This document shows positions 18,886-29,828 of a DNA stretch of 61,642 bases, in pieces. Position numbers and translations under genes: made by a program. A model generated the notes under the pieces. The model searched no databases and was not told where the DNA came from. It worked only from the letters and a program-made list of their open reading frames with translations. Position 1 is the first letter of the stretch. Every line of letters starts with the position of its first letter. This stretch comes from Acidobacteriota bacterium (GTDB taxonomy: Bacteria; Acidobacteriota; Vicinamibacteria; Vicinamibacterales; SCN-69-37), in contig JADYYY010000008.1 in NCBI GenBank assembly GCA_020853395.1, forward strand, positions 85,889-147,530. Reading direction: 5' to 3'.

Positions 18886-20643
18886 TTACCGCCCCACCGT
18901 GCCGACGGCCGGCGCATCCGCGGCCGGATCCGGGAGCAGGCGGTTCATCTCGTTGCGGGCGCGGGCCACTTCGTCGAGCCTCGCGCGCAACTCCGGATGA
19001 CGGCCGAGGAACGCGGCGAAGTCCTTCTGGCTCAGCGTGAGCAGTTGGCAGTAGTCGATGGCCGTGACGTCGGCGGACCGCGGCGCGCCGCTGAGCAGCG
19101 CCATCTCGCCGAAGAACTCGCCGGGACCGAGGCGAATCCGGCGGCCCTTCACCGAGACTTCCACGGCGCCCGACGAGATGAAGAACACCTCGTCGGCCGC
19201 ATCGCCGGCGCGGATGAGCCGGGTGCCGGGCGCCGCCGATCTCGGTTTGAACAGCGTCAGCAGCTCGGTGCGCATGGCGACGTCCAGATCGCCGAACACC
19301 TTCCACCGCGAGATGAGCTCGTCGGGTTGCAGCGATGCCCGCTCTGCCGCCGTGCGGTTCGCATCCAGCGCCGCCTGCAGCCTGGCCAGACGGAGATCCT
19401 GGGCCGGCTCGACGCGCGACATGATCCGCCGCTGGCTGCGCATCCAGCGCTGGAGCGGACGGACCGACGCGAACGCCAGCGGATTGAGCGCCACCGACAG
19501 CAGGGCGCCGGCGAGGATCAAATCGCGGCCGGTCGGAGGAAGCAGGCCGAGCGAAATGCCCAGGCCCGCGAGGATGAACGAGAACTCACCGATCTGCGCA
19601 AGGCTCGCCGACACGGTCAGGGCCGTGCTGACGGGATAGCCGAGCGCCTGCACGATCGCGAACGCCACGATCGACTTGCCGATCAGGATGATGAACAGCA
19701 CCCACAGCACGGCGACCGGCTCCCGGACGAGGATCGACGGATCGAACAGCATCCCGACCGACACGAAGAAGATGACGGCGAACGCATGCTGGAGCGGCAG
19801 CGACTCCTCCGCCGCCCGGTGGCTGAGATCCGACTTGCTGAGCACGACGCCCGCACAGAACGCCCCGAGCGCGAACGACACGCCGAACAGCGTCGATGCG
19901 CCGTAGGCGACGCCGAGCGCGATGCTGAGCACCGCCAGCGTGAAGAGCTCGTGCGACCCGGTCCGAGCCGCCTGCTGCAGCACCCACGGCACGACGCGCG
20001 GGCCCAGCACCGCCACGAGCGCGAGAAACACGGCAATCTTGCCGATCGTCAGGCCCACGAGCACGAGCACAGGCCCCTCTGCGGCGGCGGCGTGCCCTCC
20101 AGCCTCCTGCCCCGTGCCGACGACGCTGGCCAGCGCCGGCAGCAGCACGAGCGTCAACACCATCGCCAGGTCCTCGACGACCAGCCACGCGACCGCGATC
20201 CGTCCGTTGGCCGACGTCACGGCGGCCCGCTCTTCAAGGGCGCGCAGGACGACGACGGTGCTGGCGACCGAGAGGGCGAGCCCCAGGACGAGCCCGGCGG
20301 GCAGCGTCCACCCCCAGCCCATCGCGACGAGCGTGCCGATCGCGGTCGCGACGGCAATCTGCCCCACCGCGCCCGGGATGGCCACCCATCGCACGGCCAG
20401 CAAATCGGCGGTCGAGAAGTGCAGGCCGACGCCGAACATCAACAGGATGATCCCGATTTCGGCCAACTGGCTCGCGACCTCGGCATCGCCCGAGGAGAAC
20501 GGCGAGGCCGGGCCGATCGCGATGCCCGCCAGCAGGTAGCCGACGAGCGGGGGCAGGCGCAGGCGCGTCGCGACGATGCCGAACGCACACGCCATGACGA
20601 ACCCCATCGCGGTCGTGATGAGCAGCGTGGCCTGATGTTCCAT
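18886..20643 (-). CDS. CPA2-type monovalent cation:proton antiporter with C-terminal cyclic-nucleotide-binding domain
   Basis: This 585-aa protein starts with a Na+/H+ exchanger (KefB/YbaL-like) membrane domain of about 12-13 helices (residues 1-380). A cytosolic linker and a cyclic-nucleotide-binding domain (about 455-565) follow. The latter shows the phosphate-binding cassette pattern GPGEFFGEMALLSGAPRSADVTA. In place of the RCK/TrkA-N domain typical of KefB, ligand control would come from the cNMP-type domain. The likely role is K+ or Na+ efflux for pH or osmotic homeostasis. The start ATG at 20643 is well placed, and the gene is followed by the MFS gene. Confidence 0.88.
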   Translation of the reverse strand: MEHQATLLITTAMGFVMACAFGIVATRLRLPPLVGYLLAGIAIGPASPFSSGDAEVASQLAEIGIILLMFGVGLHFSTADLLAVRWVAIPGAVGQIAVATAIGTLVAMGWGWTLPAGLVLGLALSVASTVVVLRALEERAAVTSANGRIAVAWLVVEDLAMVLTLVLLPALASVVGTGQEAGGHAAAAEGPVLVLVGLTIGKIAVFLALVAVLGPRVVPWVLQQAARTGSHELFTLAVLSIALGVAYGASTLFGVSFALGAFCAGVVLSKSDLSHRAAEESLPLQHAFAVIFFVSVGMLFDPSILVREPVAVLWVLFIILIGKSIVAFAIVQALGYPVSTALTVSASLAQIGEFSFILAGLGISLGLLPPTGRDLILAGALLSVALNPLAFASVRPLQRWMRSQRRIMSRVEPAQDLRLARLQAALDANRTAAERASLQPDELISRWKVFGDLDVAMRTELLTLFKPRSAAPGTRLIRAGDAADEVFFISSGAVEVSVKGRRIRLGPGEFFGEMALLSGAPRSADVTAIDYCQLLTLSQKDFAAFLGRHPELRARLDEVARARNEMNRLLPDPAADAPAVGTVGR

Positions 20644-20697
20644 GCGTCAACGGTCTCCGGCGCGACGGATCCTATCCGAATCGCCGATCCTGCCGCG

Positions 20698-21462
20698 TCA
20701 CGGCTTCGCCGCGGACAGCGCAATCGCCGCCACCATCCGGCCGGTTCGTCGGCCCTCCCGCCGATACGACCAGCATCGGTCGAGGTGGTCGGCGGTGCAG
20801 AGTCGCGCCACGAACACGGACGACGGCCGAACGCCGGCGCGCGTCAACTGGTCGCGGTTCGCGCGCCAGAGATCGAGCCGCCAATGTGCGTCGCCATCGG
20901 CGGTGAACCAGGCCTCGGCGCCGTCGCCGAGCCGAGCGAATGCCGCCTTGACCGGCGCATCGACCTGATAGCAGCACGGCCCGATGCTGGGCCCGATCGC
21001 AGCGACCAGATCGCCCGCCGGAATGCCCATCGTCTCGAGCTGCTGGACTGCGGCCATCACGATGGCCGCGGCCGTGCCCCGCCAGCCGGCGTGTACGGCG
21101 GCCACAGCCCTGCCGTGCCGGTCGGCGATCAGCACCGGGACGCAGTCGGCGACGAGGACCGAGACGGCGGTGCCTGCCCGCGCGGTGATCAGTCCGTCCG
21201 CCGCGCTCTCCCGCGGCGGGGCGACGCCCATCGTTACCGTCATCACCTGGCAGCCGTGGACCTGCGAAACCGAGAAGACGTCGGGCGGGTTCACGTCGAG
21301 TGCGGCGGCAACGCTGCGCCGATCGGCCTCGAGCCGGTCGTCTCGATAGCGAAGATCGCGCGAGGAGAACAGGTGCCGCGCACAGGCGTCGAGCGGCCGG
21401 CAGACGAGCACCTGGCCGGCCGGTCCTCGGCGCCATTCGAAGTCGGAGGGAACTTCGGTCAT
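20698..21462 (-). CDS. pgeF: PgeF/YfiH family multicopper-type peptidoglycan-editing factor
   Basis: This 254-aa enzyme belongs to the family annotated as laccase-domain or polyphenol oxidase, with members shown to correct mis-synthesised peptidoglycan precursors (Ser in place of Ala) or to act on purine nucleosides. The metal site is complete: H69 in SQVHG, C107 in VADCVPVLIADR and H124 in VHAGWRG, plus the GPCCYQVD segment. The ATG at 21462 is chosen at the beginning of family similarity; the longer open frame is spurious. Its stop lies 54 bases from the antiporter start. A link to the dcw cluster nearby is tempting but only positional. Confidence 0.88.
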   Translation of the reverse strand: MTEVPSDFEWRRGPAGQVLVCRPLDACARHLFSSRDLRYRDDRLEADRRSVAAALDVNPPDVFSVSQVHGCQVMTVTMGVAPPRESAADGLITARAGTAVSVLVADCVPVLIADRHGRAVAAVHAGWRGTAAAIVMAAVQQLETMGIPAGDLVAAIGPSIGPCCYQVDAPVKAAFARLGDGAEAWFTADGDAHWRLDLWRANRDQLTRAGVRPSSVFVARLCTADHLDRCWSYRREGRRTGRMVAAIALSAAKP

Positions 21463-21654
21463 CCCCGTTCGGGCCCTCCGGCGCGAGATCGACGCCCGCA
21501 GTTGACGATCCGCGCCACTGTCCCCGCGCGCCCGTGCCGGGCGAGAGTCGATAAACGGCGTGTTCGTCGCACGTTGGCGCGACACGCCGAGCAGCGCTCG
21601 ACGTGGCCTCGCCGTTGCTCTCGCGTGATTGCCGGAACGCAAGTGGGAGGGGTC

Positions 21655-21954
21655 ATGACGATCAAGTTCTTTCCGAACGACAAAGGCAATCCCCAAGGCA
21701 AGCTGGCGGACGCCGAGCTCACGTTCTCGGGTGGACCGCTGGATGGCCTGAAGCTCCTGGGCTTCGCCGTCTGGGAGCGCAAGACCGGCGGCCGGAACGT
21801 GACGTTTCCGGCGCGCCAGTACTCGGTCAACGGCGAGCGGCGGAGCTTCGCGCTGCTCCGGCCCGCGGCCGACGCCGCCGCGCAAGACCGGCTGCGCGAT
21901 CTCATCCTGGAGGCGTACAAGGAACACGAGGCCGAGCTGGCGGCGGCGGTGTAG
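21655..21954 (+). CDS. hypothetical 99-aa protein, possibly SpoVG-like
   Basis: This short protein has a clear RBS (GGGAGGGG, 21646-21653 region) before the ATG at 21655. The pattern is compact alpha/beta: KLADAELTFSGGPLDGLKLLGF, WERKTGGRNVTFPARQYSV, GERRSFALLRPA, then an amphipathic helix DRLRDLILEAYKEHEAE. The order of strand, 'fPar' proline segment and C-terminal 'I.eAy' helix resembles SpoVG RNA/DNA-binding proteins, but this is a by-eye similarity only. It is a lone + strand gene between two - strand operons, 15 bases from the convergent end of the radical SAM gene. A long upstream open frame in the same phase is a shadow. Confidence 0.7.
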   Translation: MTIKFFPNDKGNPQGKLADAELTFSGGPLDGLKLLGFAVWERKTGGRNVTFPARQYSVNGERRSFALLRPAADAAAQDRLRDLILEAYKEHEAELAAAV

Positions 21955-21969
21955 CGCCACCGCTTGGCG

Positions 21970-23847
21970 CTACTCGACAACAGCGGCGCGCTCGGGAGCA
22001 CGGGCGGCCTGCGTGGCCGGCAGCGTCCACTCCGCACGCGCCGACTTCGCAAGCTCCTGCCGGAAGAACGCGGTCTTCACGCCGCCATCGATGATCTGCC
22101 ATGGCAGGAACGGGTCGGCGCTGCGATCGCGGTACAGGTAGGCGTCGGCATCGAGCCCGGTTTCCTGGACGGCGGCGCGCCATTGGCCGCCGTTGCGTTC
22201 GGCCGCTTCTATCGTGTCCGCCACGCGGCGGTCGCCGAGGGAGAGCAAGCCTTGAAAATACGACTGACGCTCGGACTTGATGTTGAAGAAGACGTTGTCC
22301 ATGCCGTCGACGAGCCGGCGCAGCCGGTCGGCCTTGCGGTCGATCTCCTCGGCTCGCGTCATCGGCAGCCACTGGTAGGTCGTGGCGGGCTTGGGGACGA
22401 GCGGATTGACCGACGCGATCAGCCGGCCGATGGTGCCGCGGCTGCGGGCGTGCTCGCCCATCCGGTCGCGGATCTCCCTCGTCAAATCCCTGATGGCGAC
22501 GAGGTCCTCGTCGGTCTCGCCGGGCAGGCCGATCATGTAGTAGAGCTTCAGGTTCTCGAAGCCTTCCCGGAAGATCAGGTCCGCCCGTTCGAGGATGTCG
22601 GCATTCGTGACCGTCTTGTTGATCACGCGCCTCAGCCGGTCCGAACCCGTTTCCGGAGCGATGGTGATCGACCGCTCGCCGCTGGCGCGGAGCAGGCGCA
22701 GGATCGCCGGCGTCAGATCGTCGAGACGGAGCGATGCCGGGCTGATGCCATAGCCCATCTCGAGCAGCCGCTGGAGGATCGGCTCGATGTCCGGGTGATC
22801 GCACAGCGCGATCGAGACGAGCCCCACGCGGTTCGCGTGCGGGCGGGCGGCTTCGGCGATCTCGAGAATCCGCGCCGTGTCGAACGGCCGGACGGGAAGG
22901 TAGTTGTAGCCAGCCCAGCAGAACCGGCACAGGTTGGCGCACCCGCGCACGACCTCGATCAGCAGCCGCGACCCGAACTCGGTCTCCGGCGTGAAGATCT
23001 TCGTCGCCGGCGGGTCCAAGCGGTCGGCCGCTTTGACGGCCGCCTTGCGGATGGTGACCGGGGCGCCCGTGTCGGGCTTCGGGACGATCGCTGCGACGCG
23101 GCCAGGGCCGTCGTAGACGACGTCATAAAGTGCCGGCACGTAGAAGCCGGTCTTCCCGGCCAGCCGCTGCAAGAGGCCCGGCCGGTCCCTCGTGCCGATC
23201 TCGCCGATCGCGTCCACCAGGTCCGGCACGAGCAGCTCCGCCTCACCGCAGGCGATCACGTCGGCGAACGGCGCGAGCGGCTCGGGGTTGACGAACGTCA
23301 CCGCTCCGCCGATGACCACGAGCGGATCGCGCCCGTGCCGGCGGTCGGCGCGCGGCTGCAGCCCCGCCAGCCGCAGCATCGTGACGATGTTCGTGTAGTC
23401 CCATTCGAAGGACACGGAGAACGCGAACACGTCGGCGTCACGGACCGGCATCTGCGATTCCAGCGTGATGAGCGGCTCGCGTCGGATCAACCGTGCGCTG
23501 ACCTCGGATTTGGGCGGGAGGAAGACGCGCTCGCACACCACGCGGTCGTCGGCGTTGAACAGCGAGTACACCGTCTGGAGCCCCAGGTTCGACATCCCGA
23601 CGAAGTAGGTGTTCGGGAACGCGAGGGCCACGCGCAGCCGTCCGGCGTGCGCCTTGCGGACGGCGCCCACCTCGCGCGAGATCGTGTCGAGCGCCTGACC
23701 GCGCGGTCCCCCGGCCGCAGCCCGGGACGCAGCCGTCCGGCGTCGATGGAGAGGAGGCGGAGATCGTCGAGCCGTCACGTGATGGGCGAACCTGTGGTGG
23801 TGCCTCGCCTGATCGGCCGAAGAGCCCACCCTGGCTGGCTCGTCCAA
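21970..23847 (-). CDS. B12-binding-type radical SAM protein (TIGR03960-like)
   Basis: The open frame is 625 aa. The N-terminal half (FPNTYFVGMSNLGLQTVYSL, FSVSFEWDYTN, VIGGAVTFVNPEPL) is a cobalamin-binding-like Rossmann region of the kind seen in TIGR03960 proteins. The radical SAM domain has the cluster motif RGCANLCRFCWAGY (CxxxCxxC), followed by SLRLDDL, APETGSDRLRRVINK and LYYMIGLPGET. The true start is uncertain: the first about 55 residues are low-complexity, and GTG at 23778 (602 aa) is a credible alternative. The reaction is unknown; relatives often sit next to a DUF2344 gene for tRNA modification, absent here. It follows ftsZ on the same strand. Confidence 0.85.
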   Translation of the reverse strand: MDEPARVGSSADQARHHHRFAHHVTARRSPPPLHRRRTAASRAAAGGPRGQALDTISREVGAVRKAHAGRLRVALAFPNTYFVGMSNLGLQTVYSLFNADDRVVCERVFLPPKSEVSARLIRREPLITLESQMPVRDADVFAFSVSFEWDYTNIVTMLRLAGLQPRADRRHGRDPLVVIGGAVTFVNPEPLAPFADVIACGEAELLVPDLVDAIGEIGTRDRPGLLQRLAGKTGFYVPALYDVVYDGPGRVAAIVPKPDTGAPVTIRKAAVKAADRLDPPATKIFTPETEFGSRLLIEVVRGCANLCRFCWAGYNYLPVRPFDTARILEIAEAARPHANRVGLVSIALCDHPDIEPILQRLLEMGYGISPASLRLDDLTPAILRLLRASGERSITIAPETGSDRLRRVINKTVTNADILERADLIFREGFENLKLYYMIGLPGETDEDLVAIRDLTREIRDRMGEHARSRGTIGRLIASVNPLVPKPATTYQWLPMTRAEEIDRKADRLRRLVDGMDNVFFNIKSERQSYFQGLLSLGDRRVADTIEAAERNGGQWRAAVQETGLDADAYLYRDRSADPFLPWQIIDGGVKTAFFRQELAKSARAEWTLPATQAARAPERAAVVE

Positions 23848-23895
23848 TTGTACTTGCGCCTGCCGGGCGGTGCCGGCCCGCCGCGCTCCCGGCGC

Positions 23896-25149
<1,254 letters not shown>

Positions 25150-25168
25150 CAGTGATCCTTTCGTCTGG

Positions 25169-26401
25169 CTAGAAGAACTCTTTGAACAGCGTGCGAAGCC
25201 GGCCGGTGATGCGGCCGAGCGCGCCGGCGCTCACGCGCGCCGGCTCGTGCTGCAGATGGCGATGGGTGTAGGCGACGACGCCGACCGAGGTCGCGAACGC
25301 CGGGCTGTTCACGTGATCGGCGAGCCCGCCGACGCCGTCCGGGGCGCCGCGGCGCACCGGCAAATCGAAGATCTGCTCGGCGATCTCGCCCATGCCTTCG
25401 AGCAGGGCGCCGCCGCCGGTGATGACGATGCCGGAGTTGAGCGACTTCTCGTAGCCGGCGCGCCGGATTTCGTCCCACAGCAGGTGACAGATCTCCTCGG
25501 CGCGCGGCTGCACGATCTCCGACAGCACACGGCGCGGCATCAGCCGGGCACGGCGGCCGGCGATGCTCGCGACCTCCATCGTCTCGTCTTCGGCGACGAG
25601 CGACGTCAGGGCGCAGCCCGATCGGCGCTTGAGCTTCTCGGCGTCCGGAATCGGCATGCGCAGGCCGACCGCGATGTCGTTGGTGAAGTGGTCTCCGCCG
25701 ACCGGGAGCACGCCCGTGTGCCACAGGCTGCCGCGCTCGAACACGGCGAAGTCGGTGGTGCCGCCGCCGATGTCCACGAGGCACACGCCGAGCTCCTTCT
25801 CGTCGGGCGTCAGCACGGCCTCGCTCGCGGCGAGCTGCTCGAGCACCGTGTCGACGACCTCGACGCCCGCGCGGTTGACGCAGGCAATCATGTTCTGCAT
25901 CGACGCGGAGCTGCCCGTCACGACGTGGACGTTCACCTCGAGCCGGCTGCCGGTCATCCCGACGGGCGCCGTGATTCCGTCCTGGTCGTCCACGACGAAG
26001 TCCTGCGGCAGCACGTGGAGGATTTCCCGGCCGCCCGGCAGCGCCACCGCGCGCGCCGCGTCGATCGCCCGCTTCACGTCGTCGCGCGTGATCTCGCGGT
26101 TGCGCCCTGCGACGGCGACGACGCCCCGGCTGTTGAACGCCTTGACGTGCGCGCCCGACAGCGCCAGGTGCACGCTGTCGATCTCGACGCCGGCCGTCAG
26201 CTCCGCTTCGTCGAGCGCCTTCTTGATCGCCTCGGCGGCCGAGTCCACGTTGTTGACGATGCCGCGGCGGATGCCGCGGGACTCCGCGAGCCCGATGCCG
26301 ATGATGTCGAGGCCGCCATCGTCCATCAGCTCGCCGACGATGACGGAGACCTTCGACGTGCCGACGTCGAGCCCGATCAGGAACCGTTCCTTACGCGCCA
26401 T
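25169..26401 (-). CDS. ftsA: cell division protein FtsA
   Basis: This 410-aa actin-like ATPase tethers FtsZ filaments to the membrane. It shows the phosphate-1 motif [12 protein letters not shown], the 1C domain ([20 protein letters not shown]), the phosphate-2 motif [11 protein letters not shown] and the adenosine motif [13 protein letters not shown]. The C-terminal amphipathic membrane helix is [14 protein letters not shown] at 26401 is preferred over an in-frame GTG at 26413. Either start overlaps the end of ftsQ (11 or 23 bases), so translation is coupled. Confidence 0.96.
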   Translation of the reverse strand: MARKERFLIGLDVGTSKVSVIVGELMDDGGLDIIGIGLAESRGIRRGIVNNVDSAAEAIKKALDEAELTAGVEIDSVHLALSGAHVKAFNSRGVVAVAGRNREITRDDVKRAIDAARAVALPGGREILHVLPQDFVVDDQDGITAPVGMTGSRLEVNVHVVTGSSASMQNMIACVNRAGVEVVDTVLEQLAASEAVLTPDEKELGVCLVDIGGGTTDFAVFERGSLWHTGVLPVGGDHFTNDIAVGLRMPIPDAEKLKRRSGCALTSLVAEDETMEVASIAGRRARLMPRRVLSEIVQPRAEEICHLLWDEIRRAGYEKSLNSGIVITGGGALLEGMGEIAEQIFDLPVRRGAPDGVGGLADHVNSPAFATSVGVVAYTHRHLQHEPARVSAGALGRITGRLRTLFKEFF

Positions 26402-27332
26402 GAGCGTCCTCACTCGTCATCCGCCCGCCGGACGGGCGCTCGACCGTGTTGTCGGGCGTGTTCCCCGCGGGACGGGCGCGACGGTCGCTCGCCCTCCGCG
26501 GGCGCACGAACACGCGATCGTCGAACCGCAGATCCACCTGATCCAAGTCGCCGATCTGCTCCTGCAGCTCCGGCGCCACTTCGAAGAACGTCTGGAGACG
26601 CTCGACGAACCGCGTCTCGCCGAGGTGCAGCCAGATCGAGGGCGCGTCGAACATGACGACCGCGTCGTGCGGGCTCGCGACGTCGATCTGCGACAGCCGC
26701 CCGCGGAGCTCCGGCCGCGCCGCCAGCGCGGCGAGCAGGGCGCCGACCAGGTGTACGCGCGCGGGATCCGCCAGAGGGCCGGCGGCGGACGGGCCGGTGA
26801 GCAGCCCGTCGACGATCGGCAGATCGAGGTCCGCGTACGGCGCGCCGTATTCGTCGATGATCACGCCCGTGTCGTCGACGAGATAGAGCTGCTGTCCCAG
26901 GCGCGCGATCGCCAGCGGCGTCCGCTCGACGATCTCGATCGCGATCGTCGACGGGAGCGCGCGGCGAAACGTCGCGCTGGCGATCCACGGCGAGTCGAGC
27001 AGGCGCCGCCGATAGACGTCGAAGTCCACCTCGAAGATGTTCTCGCCGCGCAGGCCGTCGAGCAGGGCGTCGATCTCACCGGCCGACAGCCGCGCGGCCC
27101 CGCGCACGTCGATGCCGCGAACCTTCAGCGGCTCCGCGCGGAGCGCCCACTGCGATCCCCACGCCGCCGCCAGGGCGAACAGGAGCCCCAGCCCCGTCCA
27201 ACCCAGCACGCGCGCGATCCGGCGGCCGAGCCGGCGGCGATCCGGCCGCAGATCCGGCCGGCGGTACCGCCGGTCCGGCGGCAGGGCCACGCCAGCCGAC
27301 GCGAGCGCGCGGGGCTCCGGCGTCGCCGTCAT
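26391..27332 (-). CDS. ftsQ: cell division protein FtsQ/DivIB
   Basis: This 313-aa bitopic divisome protein has a basic cytosolic tail (1-40) and one membrane helix (about 41-62). A POTRA domain follows (about 67-135, LKVRGIDVRGAARLSAGEIDALL), then a periplasmic beta domain containing VERTPLAI and LYLVDDTGVIIDEYG. The C-terminal Arg/Pro-rich tail is longer than in E. coli. It recruits FtsL/FtsB and regulates septal PBP activity. Its ATG overlaps the murC stop (ATGA), so no murB or ddl is interposed. Confidence 0.93.
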   Translation of the reverse strand: MTATPEPRALASAGVALPPDRRYRRPDLRPDRRRLGRRIARVLGWTGLGLLFALAAAWGSQWALRAEPLKVRGIDVRGAARLSAGEIDALLDGLRGENIFEVDFDVYRRRLLDSPWIASATFRRALPSTIAIEIVERTPLAIARLGQQLYLVDDTGVIIDEYGAPYADLDLPIVDGLLTGPSAAGPLADPARVHLVGALLAALAARPELRGRLSQIDVASPHDAVVMFDAPSIWLHLGETRFVERLQTFFEVAPELQEQIGDLDQVDLRFDDRVFVRPRRASDRRARPAGNTPDNTVERPSGGRMTSEDAHGA

Positions 27333-28726
27333 CGGCGGCCCTCCCGCGCGGCGAGCGCGCTCACGATGCCGCTGCTCACGCGCGCGATCGAACCCGCACC
27401 GAGCGTGAGGATGAGATCGCCCGGACGGGCGAGCCTCGCGACTTCCGGCGCGACGTCATCGAGATCCGCGACGAGGTGCAGCTCGCGGACCGACGGGCGG
27501 ATCGCCTCCGCCAGCGTCTCGAGCGTCACGCCCGGCAGCGGCGCCTCCCCTGCCGGATAGATGTCGGTGAGCACCACGACGTCCGCCTCGGCGAGGGCGG
27601 GCCCGAAGGCCGCCATCTGATCGCGCGTCCGGGAATAACGGTGCGGCTGCAGCACCGCCATCAGCCGGAACGGGTGGCCGGCTCGGCCCGTCCTGAGCAC
27701 CGCGGCAATCTCGGTCGGATGGTGCGCGTAGTCGTCGATGACCTGAATGCCGTGCACCTCGCCCCGAGCCTGGTACCGGCGTTCGGCGTTTCGGAACTCG
27801 GCGAGCGCCGCCTGCATCCGTTCGAACGAGAGCCCCAGCTCCAGGCCGACGGCGATGGCCCCGAGCGCGTTCTGAAGCGCGTGCAAGCCGGGCACCTGCA
27901 GCGTCAGATCGCCGGCGCCCGTTGCCAGGCCGCGCACCGCGTATTCCACGCGGCATCGCGCCGAGACGCCGTCGGTCATCGGCTCGACGCCGCGCACGTT
28001 GGCCTGACCGTGGAAACCGTACGTGATCACGCGGCGCGTCAGGTCCGGCACGAGCGATCGCACGGCGGGATCGTCGAGGCACGCGATCACGGCCCCATAG
28101 AACGGCACGCGCTCGGCGAAATCGCGAAACGCGCCGACGAGGGCCTCGAACGTGCCGTACGCCTCGAGGTGTTCCCGGTCGATGTTCGTGATGACCGCGA
28201 TCGCCGGTTGGAGCTTCAGAAACGAGCGATCGCTCTCGTCCGCCTCGACGACGATGTACTGCCCCTTGCCGAGCCGGGCGTTGCTGCCGAAGACGCTCAG
28301 CCGGCCGCCGATGACCGCCGTGGGATCCAGCCCGGCGCGCTCGAGCATGACGGCCACCATGGAGGTCGTCGTGGTCTTGCCGTGCGCGCCGGCGACGGCG
28401 ATCCCGACGCGCAATTGCATCAGCGCGGCGAGCATCTCCGCGCGCGGGATCACGGGGACGCGGCGCGCGCGCGCTTCGGCCACCTCGGGGTTGTCGGCCG
28501 GCACGGCCGAGGAGATCACGACCACGTCGGCGTCTCCGATGTGTGCCGCGTCATGGCCGATGGCGATCCGCGCGCCGAGATCCGAGAGACGGTCCGTGAT
28601 GTCGGATCGTCGCGCATCCGAGCCGCTGACCCGGTAGCCGAGGTTGACGAGCAGTTCCGCGATCCCGCTCATGCCGATACCGCCGATCCCCACGAAATGC
28701 ACCTGCCTGGTGCGTCCCAGCCACAC
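27329..28726 (-). CDS. murC: UDP-N-acetylmuramate--L-alanine ligase
   Basis: This 465-aa Mur ligase adds L-Ala to UDP-MurNAc. The N-terminal Rossmann UDP site is HFVGIGGIGMSGIAELL. The ATP loop GAHGKTTTT is at 113-121, and the metal/substrate motif EADESDRSFL and DDYAHHPTEI follow in the central and C-terminal domains. The start codon is GTG at 28726, one base after the murG stop. The length is standard, and there is no fused murB domain. It feeds directly into MurD-F encoded upstream in the operon. Confidence 0.97.
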   Translation of the reverse strand: MWLGRTRQVHFVGIGGIGMSGIAELLVNLGYRVSGSDARRSDITDRLSDLGARIAIGHDAAHIGDADVVVISSAVPADNPEVAEARARRVPVIPRAEMLAALMQLRVGIAVAGAHGKTTTTSMVAVMLERAGLDPTAVIGGRLSVFGSNARLGKGQYIVVEADESDRSFLKLQPAIAVITNIDREHLEAYGTFEALVGAFRDFAERVPFYGAVIACLDDPAVRSLVPDLTRRVITYGFHGQANVRGVEPMTDGVSARCRVEYAVRGLATGAGDLTLQVPGLHALQNALGAIAVGLELGLSFERMQAALAEFRNAERRYQARGEVHGIQVIDDYAHHPTEIAAVLRTGRAGHPFRLMAVLQPHRYSRTRDQMAAFGPALAEADVVVLTDIYPAGEAPLPGVTLETLAEAIRPSVRELHLVADLDDVAPEVARLARPGDLILTLGAGSIARVSSGIVSALAAREGRR

Positions 28727-28727
28727 G

Positions 28728-29828
28728 TCAGGCCTGCACCGCGCCGCTGTCGCGCGCGCCGAGCGCCAGGAGACGGTCGACGATCCGTGCGGCCGCGTCG
28801 GGCCGTGCGAACCGCGTCATCGCCCGGCTCATCACCGTTCGCCGGCCCGCGTCGTCGAGGAGCGCGCCGAGCACGTCGGCGACCCGCGGCGGCGTCAGCT
28901 CGCGCTCGTCGATCATCACGGCGGCGCCGGCGGCCTCGAGCACGCGCGCGTTCTTGCGCTGGTGATCGTCGGTCGCGGCGGCGAACGGAATCAGCACGGC
29001 GGGCCGGCCGGCAGCCGCCAGTTCCGCCAGGGTCGTGGCGCCGGCGCGGCCGACGACGAGATCGGCCGCCGTCACTTCGTCCACCACCGGATCGAGGAAC
29101 GCGGCCACGCGCACGCCGACGCCAGCGCGCTCGTACTGCCGCCGCACCTCGTCGAGATCGCGCTCGCCCGTCTGGTGCACGATCTCGAGCGACGGATGAC
29201 GCCGTACCAGCTCGGGGACTGCCGCCACCATGGCCATGTTGATCGCGTGCGCGCCCTGAGAACCGCCAAGAATCAGTACCCTCCGTCCCGTGCCCGCCGG
29301 ATCGCGGCCCACCGCCGAGAAGAACTCGGCCCGGACCGGGTTGCCGGTGACGATGCCCCTGCCGTCGAAGAACGCGAGCGTCTCGTCATACGTGACCGCC
29401 GCGGCCCGGACGAACGGCGCGAGCAGCCGGTTGGTCAATCCCGGCGCCGCGTTCTGCTCGAGCACCATGGTCGGGATGCGCCGGAGCGCGGCCGTCAGCA
29501 CGACCGGGCCGGAGCTGTATCCACCGACGCCGACCACCACGTCGGGCCGCCGCCTCGAGACGATCCGCCACGCATCGGCGAGCGACGGCAGCACGAGGGC
29601 CGCGCCACGCGCGCGCGCGACGACCGACTTGCCTTTCAACCCCGCGCTCCTGATGACGTCCAGCTCGAAGCCTTCGCGCGGCACGATCCGCGCCTCGAGA
29701 CCGCGTGTCGTGCCGGCGAACGTCACGCGGGCGTCGGGCACGCGACGCCGCAGCTCCCGCGCGACGGCGATCCCCGGGTACAGGTGGCCGCCCGTGCCTC
29801 CGCCGGCGATCACGACCGACAGGCTCAC
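28728..29828 (-). CDS. murG: UDP-GlcNAc:undecaprenyl-PP-MurNAc-pentapeptide GlcNAc transferase
   Basis: This 366-aa GT28 enzyme converts lipid I to lipid II on the inner membrane face. It has the glycine-rich lipid-I-binding loop VIAGGGTGGHLYPGIAVA near the N-terminus, a second loop GVGGYSSGP, and the UDP-GlcNAc-binding C-terminal domain with LILGGSQGAHAIN and GRAGATTLAELAAAGRPAVLIP. The GTG start directly abuts the ftsW stop (TGAGTG). Length is normal. Confidence 0.97.
   Translation of the reverse strand: MSLSVVIAGGGTGGHLYPGIAVARELRRRVPDARVTFAGTTRGLEARIVPREGFELDVIRSAGLKGKSVVARARGAALVLPSLADAWRIVSRRRPDVVVGVGGYSSGPVVLTAALRRIPTMVLEQNAAPGLTNRLLAPFVRAAAVTYDETLAFFDGRGIVTGNPVRAEFFSAVGRDPAGTGRRVLILGGSQGAHAINMAMVAAVPELVRRHPSLEIVHQTGERDLDEVRRQYERAGVGVRVAAFLDPVVDEVTAADLVVGRAGATTLAELAAAGRPAVLIPFAAATDDHQRKNARVLEAAGAAVMIDERELTPPRVADVLGALLDDAGRRTVMSRAMTRFARPDAAARIVDRLLALGARDSGAVQA

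Noticed and set aside
17965..21954. A 1329-codon open frame on the + strand
   Set aside because: It is antisense to the MFS, antiporter and pgeF genes, and its translation is Arg/His/Asp-rich without motifs. Only its last 99 codons, after a proper RBS at 21655, form a credible gene.
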